From: Rosa chinensis | Taxonomy: Eukaryota; Streptophyta; Magnoliopsida; Rosales; Rosaceae | NCBI RefSeq assembly: GCF_002994745.2 | Contig: NC_037094.1 | Span: forward strand, 68,366,819 to 68,430,818 | Direction of reading: 5' to 3' | DNA length: 64,000 nt | Part shown: positions 1 to 10,071 of the stretch, one piece after another | Position numbering within the stretch: the first letter of the stretch is position 1 | How the letters are laid out: each line of letters starts with the position of its first letter | Notes under the pieces: model-generated | Databases searched by the model: none | Seen by the model: only the letters and a program-made list of their open reading frames with translations | What the model was told of the DNA's origin: nothing | Made by a program: the position numbers and the translations under genes

Positions 1-275
1 GGATAAAAAAAAAAAAAAAAGCTCACTCTTTTACCAATTCATAGGTGAATGCCTTATTAAACAACTTATATTTGTTTCACTAATTATATTTCTTCAATTT
101 TTTATTTATTTTTACTCCCCACCCTACCCATTTCATCCTAATGCACTCATCTTGTATATCAAATTGATGACCTTCGCAATATTTATTAAATCAACTAACT
201 AACAAACCACAACTCACCGAATAATTTGACCATAAATAAAGGCGGGTCTATTGTGTCCAGCTTATTTGACCCATT
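1..275. repeat. 5' flank of truncated QTRT1 duplicate (segmental duplication copy 1, left part)
   Basis: This AT-rich stretch is nearly the same as 27438-28264, including the poly(A) start, the shared run around 'caaattgatgaccttcgc' and the words before 'aatttgaccataaa'. It is non-coding upstream DNA of the QTRT1 duplicate that resumes at 18095, and Tat-1 has split it. Compared with the other copy it lacks the hAT-like MITE found at 27573-28164, so it represents the empty site. Confidence 0.8.
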
Positions 276-280
276 GACCC

Positions 281-1544
281 TGTTTGGACCCAAAATGAGC
301 ATTTTGGCCTGACAAGGCACGTTTTGGAGAAATTGAGCCAATGTCAGTGGCTCAAGCTATATATTGTCGACAAGTTCGAAATATATATTTAGAGGCTAAA
401 TAAAGCCTACTGTGGAAGCATGGAAATGGAAAGTCAACTTTAGCACATTTTCCTACTTCGGCTAGGAGAAACCGAGCTAAACAGAAGGAGCGGTCGCCTG
501 ACCAAATGAACTCGAAATGGGCTGAAACTCTGCAGAACCATTTTAGACATCCTAAGAAACATTTCTTATGAAGAGTGCAAGATCCAGATAGAAGTGGAAG
601 GCCTTCAAAAGATCAGTCCATTATTCTGCAGAAGCAAAATTGGAAAACTGGACCTGTAAGGGGTCCAACAGCATTTCCGGCCCAACCACTATACTAAAAG
701 CTCTGAAATTTTACCAGCATGATCTACACTCATAGTGGAACATTTGTTATGAAGACGTCACGGCCAAAATATGAATTCCTGATGGAGATATACATGAAGG
801 AATAAAGGAGCCGAAAGTGCTTCCTTATCTCCCAAATTCATCATTCCTTATCTCCTTATCTCCGAAATTCATCATTTCTATCTCCATTAATGCTCCATCT
901 CCACCTCCCTTATCTCCAATTAGTGCTCCACTTTCATTTGTTTAATGCCAAAGTAGTTGGCATGGTAGCCTATAAATAGAGGTTACAAATTCATCACAAA
1001 ACACACATTCACAACAACAACATCTCTAAGATGATCTAAGTTCTCTCTAGAGCAACCTCTCTAAGAGCAACTCCTCTCCTTCTCTTTCTCTTACCGGTGA
1101 TCACACTCCTAGTCCTAGTCTTCTCAGAAGCCGACTTTCAGTGCCACCAAACCCTCTGTCAGCGTACTTCGGTCCTAGTCTCCTCGGGAGCCGACGGTAG
1201 TGCCGCGACCACAACGGTTACAGAACCAGCCAAGCAAGGGTAACGCCCTAGCAACCCAGCCAAGCTAAAGTCACGCTTTAGCAAGTTCTCCTCACTTCCC
1301 AGTGGTTCTCGCTCTGCTCGATCTACAACATCGAGTATCGATTGTGATTTACAAGAAGCTCAGCAAAAGTCCTCGCCACGAGGCACAAAGAATCCCATGA
1401 CGAGGTTGGTGCTCTCCTCGTCCACAATCTCTTGAAAGAAGTCAGGTCAAGGGACACCCCCGACGACCGCACCCGAACGGTGCTGGCACGCCCGCACAAG
1501 AAAAGAGACTGTTGACCAGCTGCAACAAAATTGGAGCCAAAACA
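281..1544 (+). repeat. 5' LTR of Tat-1
   Basis: The sequence matches 16826-18089 over its whole length with about six substitutions. It has TG...CA termini and a TATA box near 971, followed by a CA-rich leader. Confidence 0.95.
971..978 (+). promoter_or_regulatory. TATA box of the Tat-1 5' LTR
   Basis: TATAAATA in the context 'gcctataaatagagg' is followed by an A/C-rich leader, as expected for the U3/R boundary. The identical site in the 3' LTR is at 17516-17523. Confidence 0.75.
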
Positions 1545-1548
1545 TTTT

Positions 1549-1566
1549 ATCACGCCCAGTGGGACC
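1549..1566 (+). other. Putative degenerate primer binding site of Tat-1
   Basis: Just inside the 5' LTR the sequence 'atcacgcccagtgggacc' resembles the GC-rich primer site that often follows Tat-group LTRs, but it lacks the expected TGG start. The priming tRNA cannot be assigned from the sequence alone. Confidence 0.35.
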
Positions 1567-1951
1567 TATTGTGAGCTGTAAATCACACCACTATTAAGAA
1601 ATTGAGGTTAGTAAGGGGTTGTGAATCATAACGGAATAGGTGAAGTCTCTTTTGTTAATATTGACCTAAACTCCTTATTGGTGCCTAGTTCAGGTCCCTT
1701 AAGGTTAAGGGCAGTTTTTATTAACAATTGTTGAACTGTCTTCACACTTATGATCTTTCTCATCTTAGTAAGTATAGCCTATGTGAAATGGTGTCTAGAA
1801 ATGGGACAACGTTCATAACAGGTTATTGAATCCAGAAGTGCGTGCAAATGGGCCTAAACCACTATGTGGGAGTAGTTCATGCCTAAATGGATTCTGCCTC
1901 TTTTGTTCGCCCTCCCCCACCTGGCCATTTCAGTAAGGTTGCCCAAAGGAT
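1567..1951. other. Tat-1 untranslated leader
   Basis: This is the spacer between the 5' LTR and the first gag codon region. I see no conserved ORF or repeat in it. Confidence 0.5.
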
Positions 1952-4582
1952 TTGAAAGAAAGTTTGTGTCTAGGCGACTATACTTGGGCCGCAAGTCTAA
2001 ACCTTGATTCACAGAGTCTTATTGAATTCAGCTACTTATACAATACAGCATACTGCCAGATATTCACCATTGGGAAGTCAGACGATAACCCTTACCAAAA
2101 GGTTTACGTTAATTGCCTGAAACATAAGACCCCCAGTTACAGACCGCACACGCTTGCAGACTGTCGTGGTCTTTTAGAAGAATTAGTAATTCAAAGATTT
2201 TCTCTCCACACGCCATCAACAGAGATGACGACCGAACGAGGAGAAGATCAACATCCCGCTACTGAGGGCGAGGCAGTTCTCACCGTCCAGCCTAATGAGG
2301 CCGGAAAAGTGTTTGATACCACCAGGGTGGCTGAGGACGAGGTGAGAGCGGATATTTTTGTACCCATCCCTATCCCAGAAAACACCAGCCTGGAAGCGCA
2401 ACTTAACATCATGCGAAAAAACAATAGTACATTCTGGGCAAAGACGGCTAAAATATTCGAGGAGCAGCGACGGATGTCCAACAATCTGATAACGAAAGTC
2501 AGGCTGGAGATGGAGCGCAATACGGAGCTGTTGCAAGGGCATATAGACCACACGTCACGACAATCCCAGGAGCAACATGAACAGCTCGTGACCTTGATAA
2601 ATGCCCAAGCTGCGCAGACTAAGGTCGTTCTCACAGAAGTCGCGGCTATTCGCAGTGAGGGATCCAATACCGCGATCCAAGTTGCCATGCAAAAAACTGA
2701 GATGGATCAGGCAAGAGATGTCCTGAATAAGGTGTTAGGGGACCCCAATGCTATTCTAGGGTCCCTCGGCCAGCCTACAGGGTCAGGTAAGTACATACCA
2801 CCAAATGCTCGAGAAAAAGCAAGCGGCGGCAATACAGCCACATCCGCTACTGCTGTATCAGTCAGAGGTAAAGAGACTACTCTGGCAACGGGTGGGAAGA
2901 ACAACGCCGCGTCATCAGTCACACAAGGGACCAGGACTTTGAAAATCAATGAAGGGGCCTCTGTTGGTCATAGCCTGTTTCCCCAATATGACAGCGACGG
3001 AGTTGAATACGTGCACCACGATCCACCTCCAGCAAGTCATTATGGTATCGATCGGGTTGAAAGTCCAGCGAAGGTCACCGCAGCCACAAAGGGTCAGCCA
3101 GCAGTGGGTTTTACGTCGCAGACGTCAACCGGACACAAAACGACCCATGGAGGCGGCATATCTTTGGTTAATCAGGCTTCACAGGCGCCACCGCCGATCT
3201 TTCCAGTTGATGATACAGTGGTTCACCCACCTCCTCCTGATCCAAGATATATAAGGAGAGAGGAGGTAGAAGCAATGATCAGGGCCGCGAACCAGAGGCC
3301 TAACCTGGAGGAGGCTTACCAAGGTCCCTTCCCACCGCATATTACACAGACACCTTATCCTAGGGGATATAAGAACATTACGTTCTCTACTTTCTCGGGA
3401 GAGGAAGTCGAAAATGCCGCGGCCCATTTGGTTAGGTTTCGAGTACAGTGTGGGCAGTACCAGAATGACGACAATCTGAAGTGTAACATCTTTGCTACTT
3501 CTTTATCAGGGTCTGCCTTCACCTGGTTCACGAAGCTGCAACCGGGATCAGTTGCGAGTTGGCCCGCGATGGAGAAGCTGTTTAAGGAAACCTTCGGGAC
3601 TATCGAGCCGGAAGTAGATTTGGCTTCACTCACCCGGATGGCTCAGCAGCCAACTGAATCTGCTGTCATGTACCTTCAGCGCTTTCAGATCCAGAAAGGA
3701 AAGTTGAAGGTAATTCTGCCGGAGAAAGAACTGGTGAAATTGGCAATCAAAGGCTTAGAGCCACGCCAACGCAAAAAACAGCATGGAAGCATGTTCAATT
3801 CCATGGGGGAACTGATCACAGAAGTAGGAAGTTTCGAGCACTTGCTCAGGGAGATGGACGCTATGAAAAACGCCTCGAAGGGGACATACATCCCAGGGAA
3901 ACGCCGAATAGTGGCTGCACTCAGCCATCAATCCAGTTCCTTTGATCCTTACTACAAGAGTGAGGAATCTAGTACAGCAGAGGCTGATGAGTCTGAAGAA
4001 GATGAGATAGCTGCCCTGGAACTCACCGAGAAAAAGGCTGCAACGCTAAAGCAACTGAAACTGTGCAAAGAGCCGGTGAAGCTCAAGTCGGTGGTTTTCA
4101 CCAAACCAGAGTTCACAAGTTATACTTACGATGCGAACAAAGCGCATGAAATCTTGGATGAAATGATCGCCGCGAAGATGGTGAAAACCGACTTCAGCCC
4201 ATTTCCCAAACCAGAGCAACTACGGGGGAAGAAATACTGCAAACTCCATAATATGTGGAATCATAATACAGCCGATTGTGTTAAGCTGAAGGATCAGATC
4301 CAAATCTGGTTAAATAACGGTAGTTTGCAAGTAGAGGCACCAAAAACAGCAGTAGCGTTGGTGGACCTAGATCCCTTCCCAGACACCGGCATCAACATGG
4401 TGGACGTGGCATGGGGTGAAAAAGATCAGCAGAATCAAAGTCCAGACCACGCGGCTAAGGATTTGAAAAGGGTTGGAGACAAAGTCATGAAGTGGGAATC
4501 CAAGACTCGTTTACCCATCGTCCTATGCTCGCGGTGCAAGGAAGAATGTGACACTCAAGCCCTAGATGAGGAAACATACTAG
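1952..4582 (+). CDS. Gag polyprotein of Tat-1
   Basis: This is the structural capsid protein that packages retrotransposon RNA. The open frame has 876 codons. A more likely true start is the ATG at 2225 (MTTERGEDQHP...), because the first 91 residues look unlike Gag. A retrotransposon Gag (capsid) domain lies around residues 475-600, starting near TFSGEEVENAAAHL and including a W-F-T-K-L block. A zinc knuckle of the form C-x2-H-x4-H-x4-C is near residues 762-775, a variant of the usual CCHC. The middle of the protein is low complexity and proline-rich. The frame ends at an amber codon (4580-4582), after which the same frame stays open into the protease region. The stop may therefore be a real Gag terminator, a suppressible stop or a lesion. 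Confidence 0.88.
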   Translation: MKESLCLGDYTWAASLNLDSQSLIEFSYLYNTAYCQIFTIGKSDDNPYQKVYVNCLKHKTPSYRPHTLADCRGLLEELVIQRFSLHTPSTEMTTERGEDQHPATEGEAVLTVQPNEAGKVFDTTRVAEDEVRADIFVPIPIPENTSLEAQLNIMRKNNSTFWAKTAKIFEEQRRMSNNLITKVRLEMERNTELLQGHIDHTSRQSQEQHEQLVTLINAQAAQTKVVLTEVAAIRSEGSNTAIQVAMQKTEMDQARDVLNKVLGDPNAILGSLGQPTGSGKYIPPNAREKASGGNTATSATAVSVRGKETTLATGGKNNAASSVTQGTRTLKINEGASVGHSLFPQYDSDGVEYVHHDPPPASHYGIDRVESPAKVTAATKGQPAVGFTSQTSTGHKTTHGGGISLVNQASQAPPPIFPVDDTVVHPPPPDPRYIRREEVEAMIRAANQRPNLEEAYQGPFPPHITQTPYPRGYKNITFSTFSGEEVENAAAHLVRFRVQCGQYQNDDNLKCNIFATSLSGSAFTWFTKLQPGSVASWPAMEKLFKETFGTIEPEVDLASLTRMAQQPTESAVMYLQRFQIQKGKLKVILPEKELVKLAIKGLEPRQRKKQHGSMFNSMGELITEVGSFEHLLREMDAMKNASKGTYIPGKRRIVAALSHQSSSFDPYYKSEESSTAEADESEEDEIAALELTEKKAATLKQLKLCKEPVKLKSVVFTKPEFTSYTYDANKAHEILDEMIAAKMVKTDFSPFPKPEQLRGKKYCKLHNMWNHNTADCVKLKDQIQIWLNNGSLQVEAPKTAVALVDLDPFPDTGINMVDVAWGEKDQQNQSPDHAAKDLKRVGDKVMKWESKTRLPIVLCSRCKEECDTQALDEETY

Positions 4583-4711
4583 ACTGTCCGCTTTGGATCT
4601 CTACCGTCAATACAGTTAGTATCATCCTCTAGAAACTTCCAACCATGCAGCCCAAGAGTATACAGTGGTTCAGAAACTCTTTCTCCAAGGGACTCAAACT
4701 TATTCAAAAAG

Positions 4712-6268
4712 TTGAAAACCGCGAGGGAAGAAGAGCAAGTAGATAAGCGGCAAGGGGTTTTAACTAGACCTTACATTCGGCCAGTGTCAACGTCCTCCAT
4801 CAAAGAAGGGAGATGGTATACACAGAAGAAGGGCAAGGCGGTGGAGATGAGCTCTTCAAGGAAGAGAAAACTCCAGCGGAGGTTTGGAGAAGCAAAGCGA
4901 ACCTTAGAAGCACTAGATCAAGGACTGATCAAACCATCGCAATTATTGAAACCTCCAGAAGAGTATCAGAGACAATTGGAGGCACTGGCCTCCAAGAGAT
5001 TCGTTTCCCCGCAACTTCAGAAACAGCAGCCCAAAGTATGGCACAAAGAGCAAAAGCCACGTGCCCCCAAGAGCAGCGCTCAGGAGAAGTCCTTAGTTCC
5101 CGCGAGGCAAGAACCGCCACTAGCTCGTAAAGTCAATGTTTGGCGGAGAGTATCTCGCGAAGGAAGAAATAGCAAGCCTTCCATCTTTGACAGGCTGGGG
5201 GGCAAAGACAATCGGTCCGCAATTGTGCAGAAAGTTCAAAGCTTGGTGGTCGCTCTCCCAGAGGAAGTGCCAGCGGCAAAACAAATTTTTGAATCACTGA
5301 ACCAGGTTTCCATGGTACAGGAGCACGAACAAGCTAAGGTGGTGATCCCCACAGAAGAATCATTGGTTGCTTTCATGGTTAAACGGCTCAACGCCGATAT
5401 CCCAGCAGATGAACCCAAGCTCAATCTTGATGATGACATGGACGAAACAGAAATGGTGGATACCTCTTGCAATATGGTTTATGTGCTCCCTGCTAAGTAT
5501 GCCTTACCAGTCGCTGCGCAGGAATGTGTAGAAACTGACGCGATTGGAGAACAGCAGTTGCAGATCACTTCAGCCGCAACAACGCAGGTGAAAGAAGCAG
5601 TGTTCCTTGAGACTAAAGATGCTAACAATAAGAGTTTCTTCATGAGCTTCACAAGACCCACACCCGCCATGGTGCAACACATGCGACCTTTGTATATCAC
5701 AGCAGAAATGAATGGGACTAAGGTCAGCAAGATAATGGTTGATACCGGCGCGGCTGTGAATGTCATTACTACCAGAACCATGCATCTACTAGGGATCAAG
5801 AAAGAGAAGATCCAATCCACTTCCCTTACGCTAAAGAACTTCGCGGGGACTGTGACCAAAACATTGGGTTTGATTTTCCTACGAGTCAAGGTGGGTCCAG
5901 CAGAAGGGGTTTACGCTTTCTTTGTTACAGATTGCTATGCGGCATATAGCGCAATTATGGGCCGCGACTGGATCCACAGGAGTTATTGTGTCCCATCCAC
6001 CCTTCATCAGGAGCTGATCATATGGGACAGAGTCGCGGACAAGGCAGAAATTATTAAAGCAGACCCCCGACCTTTTTCGGTGTCTGCCAACTACTTGGAC
6101 GCAAGGTATTACCTAGAACCAATCTCTCCTTTACAAGTCATTGGTATTGATGATAAGGGCCGCCCCACAGGGGTGACGACCTCTGAATTGGCACAATGGG
6201 GGCTCGCGGTCGCAAAAAACGACCTCGAAAGGCCTGGATATGCGGTGCCATCTCCAAGTGCTAATTAA
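4712..6268 (+). CDS. Aspartic protease ORF of Tat-1
   Basis: This is the retropepsin-type protease that matures Gag-Pol. It is in the same frame as gag and separated from it by a single TAG, and the frame is open from 4583. The catalytic motif VDTGAAVNV is near residues 343-351, preceded by a beta-strand-rich block (PLYITAEMNGTKVSKIM). Downstream, AIMGRDWIHR matches the usual retropepsin flap/GRDxL region. The N-terminal 300 residues are basic and low complexity, and look like a Gag-Pol linker. The stop TAA overlaps the next ATG by one base (TAATG, 6266-6270), so RT starts in another frame. Confidence 0.85.
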   Translation: MKTAREEEQVDKRQGVLTRPYIRPVSTSSIKEGRWYTQKKGKAVEMSSSRKRKLQRRFGEAKRTLEALDQGLIKPSQLLKPPEEYQRQLEALASKRFVSPQLQKQQPKVWHKEQKPRAPKSSAQEKSLVPARQEPPLARKVNVWRRVSREGRNSKPSIFDRLGGKDNRSAIVQKVQSLVVALPEEVPAAKQIFESLNQVSMVQEHEQAKVVIPTEESLVAFMVKRLNADIPADEPKLNLDDDMDETEMVDTSCNMVYVLPAKYALPVAAQECVETDAIGEQQLQITSAATTQVKEAVFLETKDANNKSFFMSFTRPTPAMVQHMRPLYITAEMNGTKVSKIMVDTGAAVNVITTRTMHLLGIKKEKIQSTSLTLKNFAGTVTKTLGLIFLRVKVGPAEGVYAFFVTDCYAAYSAIMGRDWIHRSYCVPSTLHQELIIWDRVADKAEIIKADPRPFSVSANYLDARYYLEPISPLQVIGIDDKGRPTGVTTSELAQWGLAVAKNDLERPGYAVPSPSAN

Positions 6269-7145
6269 TGGATCACGAACTCATGGAGGAAGAGGTAGAG
6301 GCTGTCCATTCCTTGTACGAGAGGCTATCCTCATACTTGGTGGAAAAAGAGGCCTATGATCGAGTCGCGACCTTAGAAATTGTTAATGAAGAGTTCACGG
6401 ACCAAGAAGAGGAGGAAGAAGAGATTCATCTTGCTCCAGCAGCATTGGATGATACACCTCCGAAGGTTAGGGACCCTACTGATAAGGTCAATCTGGGAAC
6501 AACTGATGAGCCTATAGAAGTGGCTATCAGCACTTACTTAGAGCCTAGCGAGAAACAGAGGCTCGTCGAATTATTGTTGGAATTCAAGGACTGCTTTGCG
6601 GAAAAATATGAGGACATGCCAGGCCTATCATCAGACTTGGTATGCCACCAACTACCAACGTTTCCTGATAAGAGGCCTGTGAAGCAAGAACCGCGAAGAA
6701 TGAACTCGGAAACCCAAGTTCTGGTCAAAGAGGAAGTTGAAAAGATGCACAAGTCAAGCATTATCAAAGTAGCCAAGTACAATCAGTGGCTATCCAATAT
6801 AGTGCCTGTTCGCAAGAAGAATGGAAAGATGAGGGTTTGTGTAGATTACAGAGACCTTAATTTGGCTACACCTAAAGACGTCTACCCCATGCCGGTTGCA
6901 GACATGTTGGTAGACGCAGTTGCAGGGCATGAATTGTTGTCTTTCATGGATGGCACAGCAGGATATCACCAGATTCCGGTCGCGGAGGAAGATAGACACA
7001 AGACCGCATTCCGCTGCCCTGGGTTTGCAGGAGTTTTTGAATATGTGGTCATGCCTTTTGGACTGAAGAATGCCGGAGCAACATAGCAGAGAGCCATGAA
7101 CCTGATCTTCCACGACATACTTGGGAAGATCTTAGAGGTTTACAT
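6268..7145 (+). pseudogene. Reverse transcriptase, N-terminal and palm part (Tat-1), disrupted
   Basis: The opening ATG overlaps the protease stop. The ORF runs 272 codons and contains recognisable RT blocks: a primer-grip-side PVKQEPRRMN region, KKNGKMRVCVDYRDLN (motif A side), FMDGTAGYHQIPVAEEDRHKTAF, and FEYVVMPFGLKNAGAT. It then hits an in-frame TAG at 7084-7086, where the family has a tyrosine before QRAMN. About 60 bases further, near 7145, a one-base deletion falls inside the codons of the catalytic YxDD motif and shifts the frame. The two lesions leave no functional RT from this copy. Confidence 0.88.
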
Positions 7146-7157
7146 GATGACGTCATC

Positions 7158-9872
7158 GTGAAGTCTAAGAAGAGTGGAGATCACTTCACGGATCTCAGAA
7201 AAGTTTTCGAGCGCATGCAGCTACACAAGCTTAAAATGAATCCCGCCAAGTGTGTTTTTGGAGTTCAGGCAGGAGATTTCCTGGGATTCATTGTCCATCA
7301 AAGAGGCATTGAGGTCCCTGAGGATAAAGCAAACGCGGTCATCAATGCATCTCCCCCGCGAACGAAGAAAGAATTACAGCGACTATTGGGTAGGATCAAC
7401 TTCTTGCGACGATTCATTTCTAACTCTTCAGGCAAAATCCATCCGTTTTCCCCACTGTTGAAGTTGCAAGGACAGAACGAGTTTGTGTGGGAACCTAAAC
7501 ACCAAGAGGCTTTCGACAAAATCAAGGCCTATCTGGCAAGCCCGCCAGTGCTTGTTCCTCCTAGAGCGGGATTTCCATTAAAGTTGTATGTTTCAGCAGC
7601 TGAGGCTTCCATTGGCAGCCTCCTCGCTCAGGATGATGAAAATGGTGTTGAACATGCCATCTTTTACCTCAGTAGGACACTCACAGATTGCGAAACAAGG
7701 CACACTCCAATGGAAAAGCTGTGTCTTACATTATACTTCTCAGCATGCAAGTTGCGGCATTACATGTTGTCCTTTACTACTTGCATCATTGCTCAAACCG
7801 ATCTAGTCAAATATATGCTATCACGACCTATCTTGAGAGGTCGTATTGGCAAGTGGGTGCTCGCCCTATCAGAATTCTCACTACAGTATGTGCCACAGAA
7901 AGCAGTAAAGGGGCAAGCCATCGCAGACTTTCTGGCACATCACCTTATGCTGGATGTCCCCGCGGTTAGAGATTTAGAGGTCGCTGCCATAACTTTAGAT
8001 CGCCCGGATTTAGCGTGCTTACCAGAGTACGCCACGATTTATCAAGCCATAGTCTCACTCCAGCCTTGGGTGTTATATTTTGACGGGTCAAGAACAGATA
8101 CGCTAGCAGGAGCAGGGGTTGTCTTGGAAAACCCGGCCGGCGGTCAATTTTCCTACTCTTTCCAGTTGGAGTTCCGGTGTACCAATAACCAAGCAGAGTA
8201 TGAGGCCCTCATTATAGGCCTAGAGGTACTACTGGAAATGGGAATCAGAGATGTACAAATACTTGGCGATTCTCTCTTGGTTATCAATCAGTTGTGCAAC
8301 GAGTTCAGATGCAATAGCTTCACGTTGGTTCCTTATTGGAACAGGGCATTAGACTTGTTAGACCAGTTTGATAACATGCATCTTGAGCACATTCCTCGTG
8401 AGCGAAATTTTGCAGCGAACGAGTTGGCCCAGCTGGCAACAGGGGTAACATTGAGATATGGCGTGCGGGAGAGAATCCTTAAAGTCGAGCGTCGCACGCT
8501 TCCTTCATGGATGGCGAGAAGAGATCCTCCAGATGATACCTCAGTCGCGACCCTGGAACCCATTGACGTAGATTGGCGTATCCCTTTGATCGTTTATCTC
8601 AAGCAGCCAGATCCCACTGCCGACAGGAAGATTCGTTTTCTTGCACTAAATTACTTTCTTAGAGGTGACGAGCTGCGACGACGCGGCGAAGATGGCATAG
8701 ACTTCAGATGTGTTTATGGCTGCGAAGCGAAACAACTCATGCACGAAGTTCATTCCGACATTTGTGGTGCTCACCAAGCAGGTCCAAAGATGCGATGGTT
8801 ACTCAGACGACATGGATATTTTTGGCCCATTATCTTGAAGGATTGCATCGCATTCGCTAAAGGTTGTTTGGACTGCCAAGCTCATGGGCCGGTCCAGCAT
8901 GTCCCTAATGTTCCAATGCAACCCATTATTAAGCCTTGGCCCGCAAGAGGATGGGCGCTAGATTTAATTGGGATGATTCACCCACATTCATCACTTCAGC
9001 ACAAGTTCATTATCGTCGCGACTGATTTCTTTACAAACTGGGTCGAAGCAGAACCTTTGAAAGAAGCATCTGGTGGTATGTTGCGACAATTTCTATTTAG
9101 GAACATCATATGCAGATTTGGTATCCCAGAAGTTTTTGTTTCGGACCGGGGGGCAGCTTTCATGGGTGGTGAAGTTGATAAACTGGCAAAGGAATGGGGA
9201 ATACAGTTCGTCCATTCCAGTCCTTATTATGCTCAGTCTAACGGTCAAGCAGAGGCCAGCAACAAAATCATCATCACTTTACTGAAGAAAATGTTGGAAG
9301 CTAATCCGCGACAATGGCATGAGACCCTTTATGAGACTCTTTGGGCCTACCGCACATCGAAGCGAAATCCCACCGCGACTACACCTTATGCTTTGATGTT
9401 TGGCCATGACGCAGTCCTGCCTTTGGAAGTCAACGTCCAATCATTACGAGTCCAAGAGCAACATCATCTCATTGGAGAAGACTACGTTCAGGCTATGTGG
9501 CAGGAACATGAAGACCTTAGCGAAAAGCGCTTGGAGGCTTTAGATAGTTTGGTCATGGAAAAGAAACGAGTCGCTCGAGCCTATGACAAGCGAACAAGGG
9601 GAAGGAATTACAGCGAAGGAGAGTTGGTTTGGAAAGCAGTTCTCCCGCTTGGCGAAAAATTAGATGGTCGCGGCAAATGGACTCCAAGATGGGAAGGCCC
9701 GTACATCATTTATAAAATCTTAGGGAAAGGAGCTTTTCATCTCAAGGACCTGGATGGAGATGTCCATCATAACCCTATCAATGGGAGATACTTGAAGAAT
9801 ACTTTCTCAATGTTTGGGACTCAGAGGAGTCGTAGACAGTTTATTCGCATAAGACATGGGGGACAATTCTAG
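7158..9872 (+). CDS. Pol C-terminal part: RT thumb, RNase H, archaeal-type RNase H, integrase (Tat-1)
   Basis: The frame is open from the frameshift at about 7146. Domains in order: the end of RT with the thumb and connection (FLGFIVHQRGIEV...); the Ty3 RNase H around residues 140-250; a second, archaeal-type RNase H around 303-420 (starting LYFDGSRTDTLAGAG, with NNQAEYEAL and GDSLLVINQ); integrase zinc finger HHCC near 530-575 (ending CLDCQAHGP); and the integrase DDE core with ALDLIG (about 600), VSDRGAAF (about 660) and NGQAEASNK (about 694). A C-terminal integrase domain follows. The double RNase H marks the Tat lineage. This part has no internal stop, but it depends on the broken upstream RT for translation. 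Confidence 0.9.
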   Translation: MKSKKSGDHFTDLRKVFERMQLHKLKMNPAKCVFGVQAGDFLGFIVHQRGIEVPEDKANAVINASPPRTKKELQRLLGRINFLRRFISNSSGKIHPFSPLLKLQGQNEFVWEPKHQEAFDKIKAYLASPPVLVPPRAGFPLKLYVSAAEASIGSLLAQDDENGVEHAIFYLSRTLTDCETRHTPMEKLCLTLYFSACKLRHYMLSFTTCIIAQTDLVKYMLSRPILRGRIGKWVLALSEFSLQYVPQKAVKGQAIADFLAHHLMLDVPAVRDLEVAAITLDRPDLACLPEYATIYQAIVSLQPWVLYFDGSRTDTLAGAGVVLENPAGGQFSYSFQLEFRCTNNQAEYEALIIGLEVLLEMGIRDVQILGDSLLVINQLCNEFRCNSFTLVPYWNRALDLLDQFDNMHLEHIPRERNFAANELAQLATGVTLRYGVRERILKVERRTLPSWMARRDPPDDTSVATLEPIDVDWRIPLIVYLKQPDPTADRKIRFLALNYFLRGDELRRRGEDGIDFRCVYGCEAKQLMHEVHSDICGAHQAGPKMRWLLRRHGYFWPIILKDCIAFAKGCLDCQAHGPVQHVPNVPMQPIIKPWPARGWALDLIGMIHPHSSLQHKFIIVATDFFTNWVEAEPLKEASGGMLRQFLFRNIICRFGIPEVFVSDRGAAFMGGEVDKLAKEWGIQFVHSSPYYAQSNGQAEASNKIIITLLKKMLEANPRQWHETLYETLWAYRTSKRNPTATTPYALMFGHDAVLPLEVNVQSLRVQEQHHLIGEDYVQAMWQEHEDLSEKRLEALDSLVMEKKRVARAYDKRTRGRNYSEGELVWKAVLPLGEKLDGRGKWTPRWEGPYIIYKILGKGAFHLKDLDGDVHHNPINGRYLKNTFSMFGTQRSRRQFIRIRHGGQF

Positions 9873-10071
9873 TGTTCCTACTCTTGCAAAGCCCATTCAT
9901 GAAGGCTTGTTTTTGAGGCCCATAATCATTTCTTCGCTATGCCTAGCAACACTAGGGGGCAACACTATACAATACTAAGCCCATTTAGCCTTAAAAAAAA
10001 AAAAAATCATAAATACAACTCTTCGGGGGCAATTCTAAGTGTCCCTACACTCGCGAAGCTACTAAGCCGAG
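9873..10071. other. Spacer between pol and the antisense WUS-like gene
   Basis: This 199-bp interval has two short related G-rich/CA blocks ('ctagggggcaacac' and 'cgggggcaattctaag') and a poly(A) run. I see no gene. It should hold the converging 3' ends of the sense pol RNA and the antisense WUS-like RNA. Confidence 0.5.

Noticed and set aside
1323..1553. Open frame in the 5' LTR, minus strand
   Set aside because: It lies wholly in LTR sequence, has no recognisable domain and no conserved counterpart.
2248..2688. Minus-strand open frames over gag
   Set aside because: They are shadows of the strong gag frame on the plus strand.
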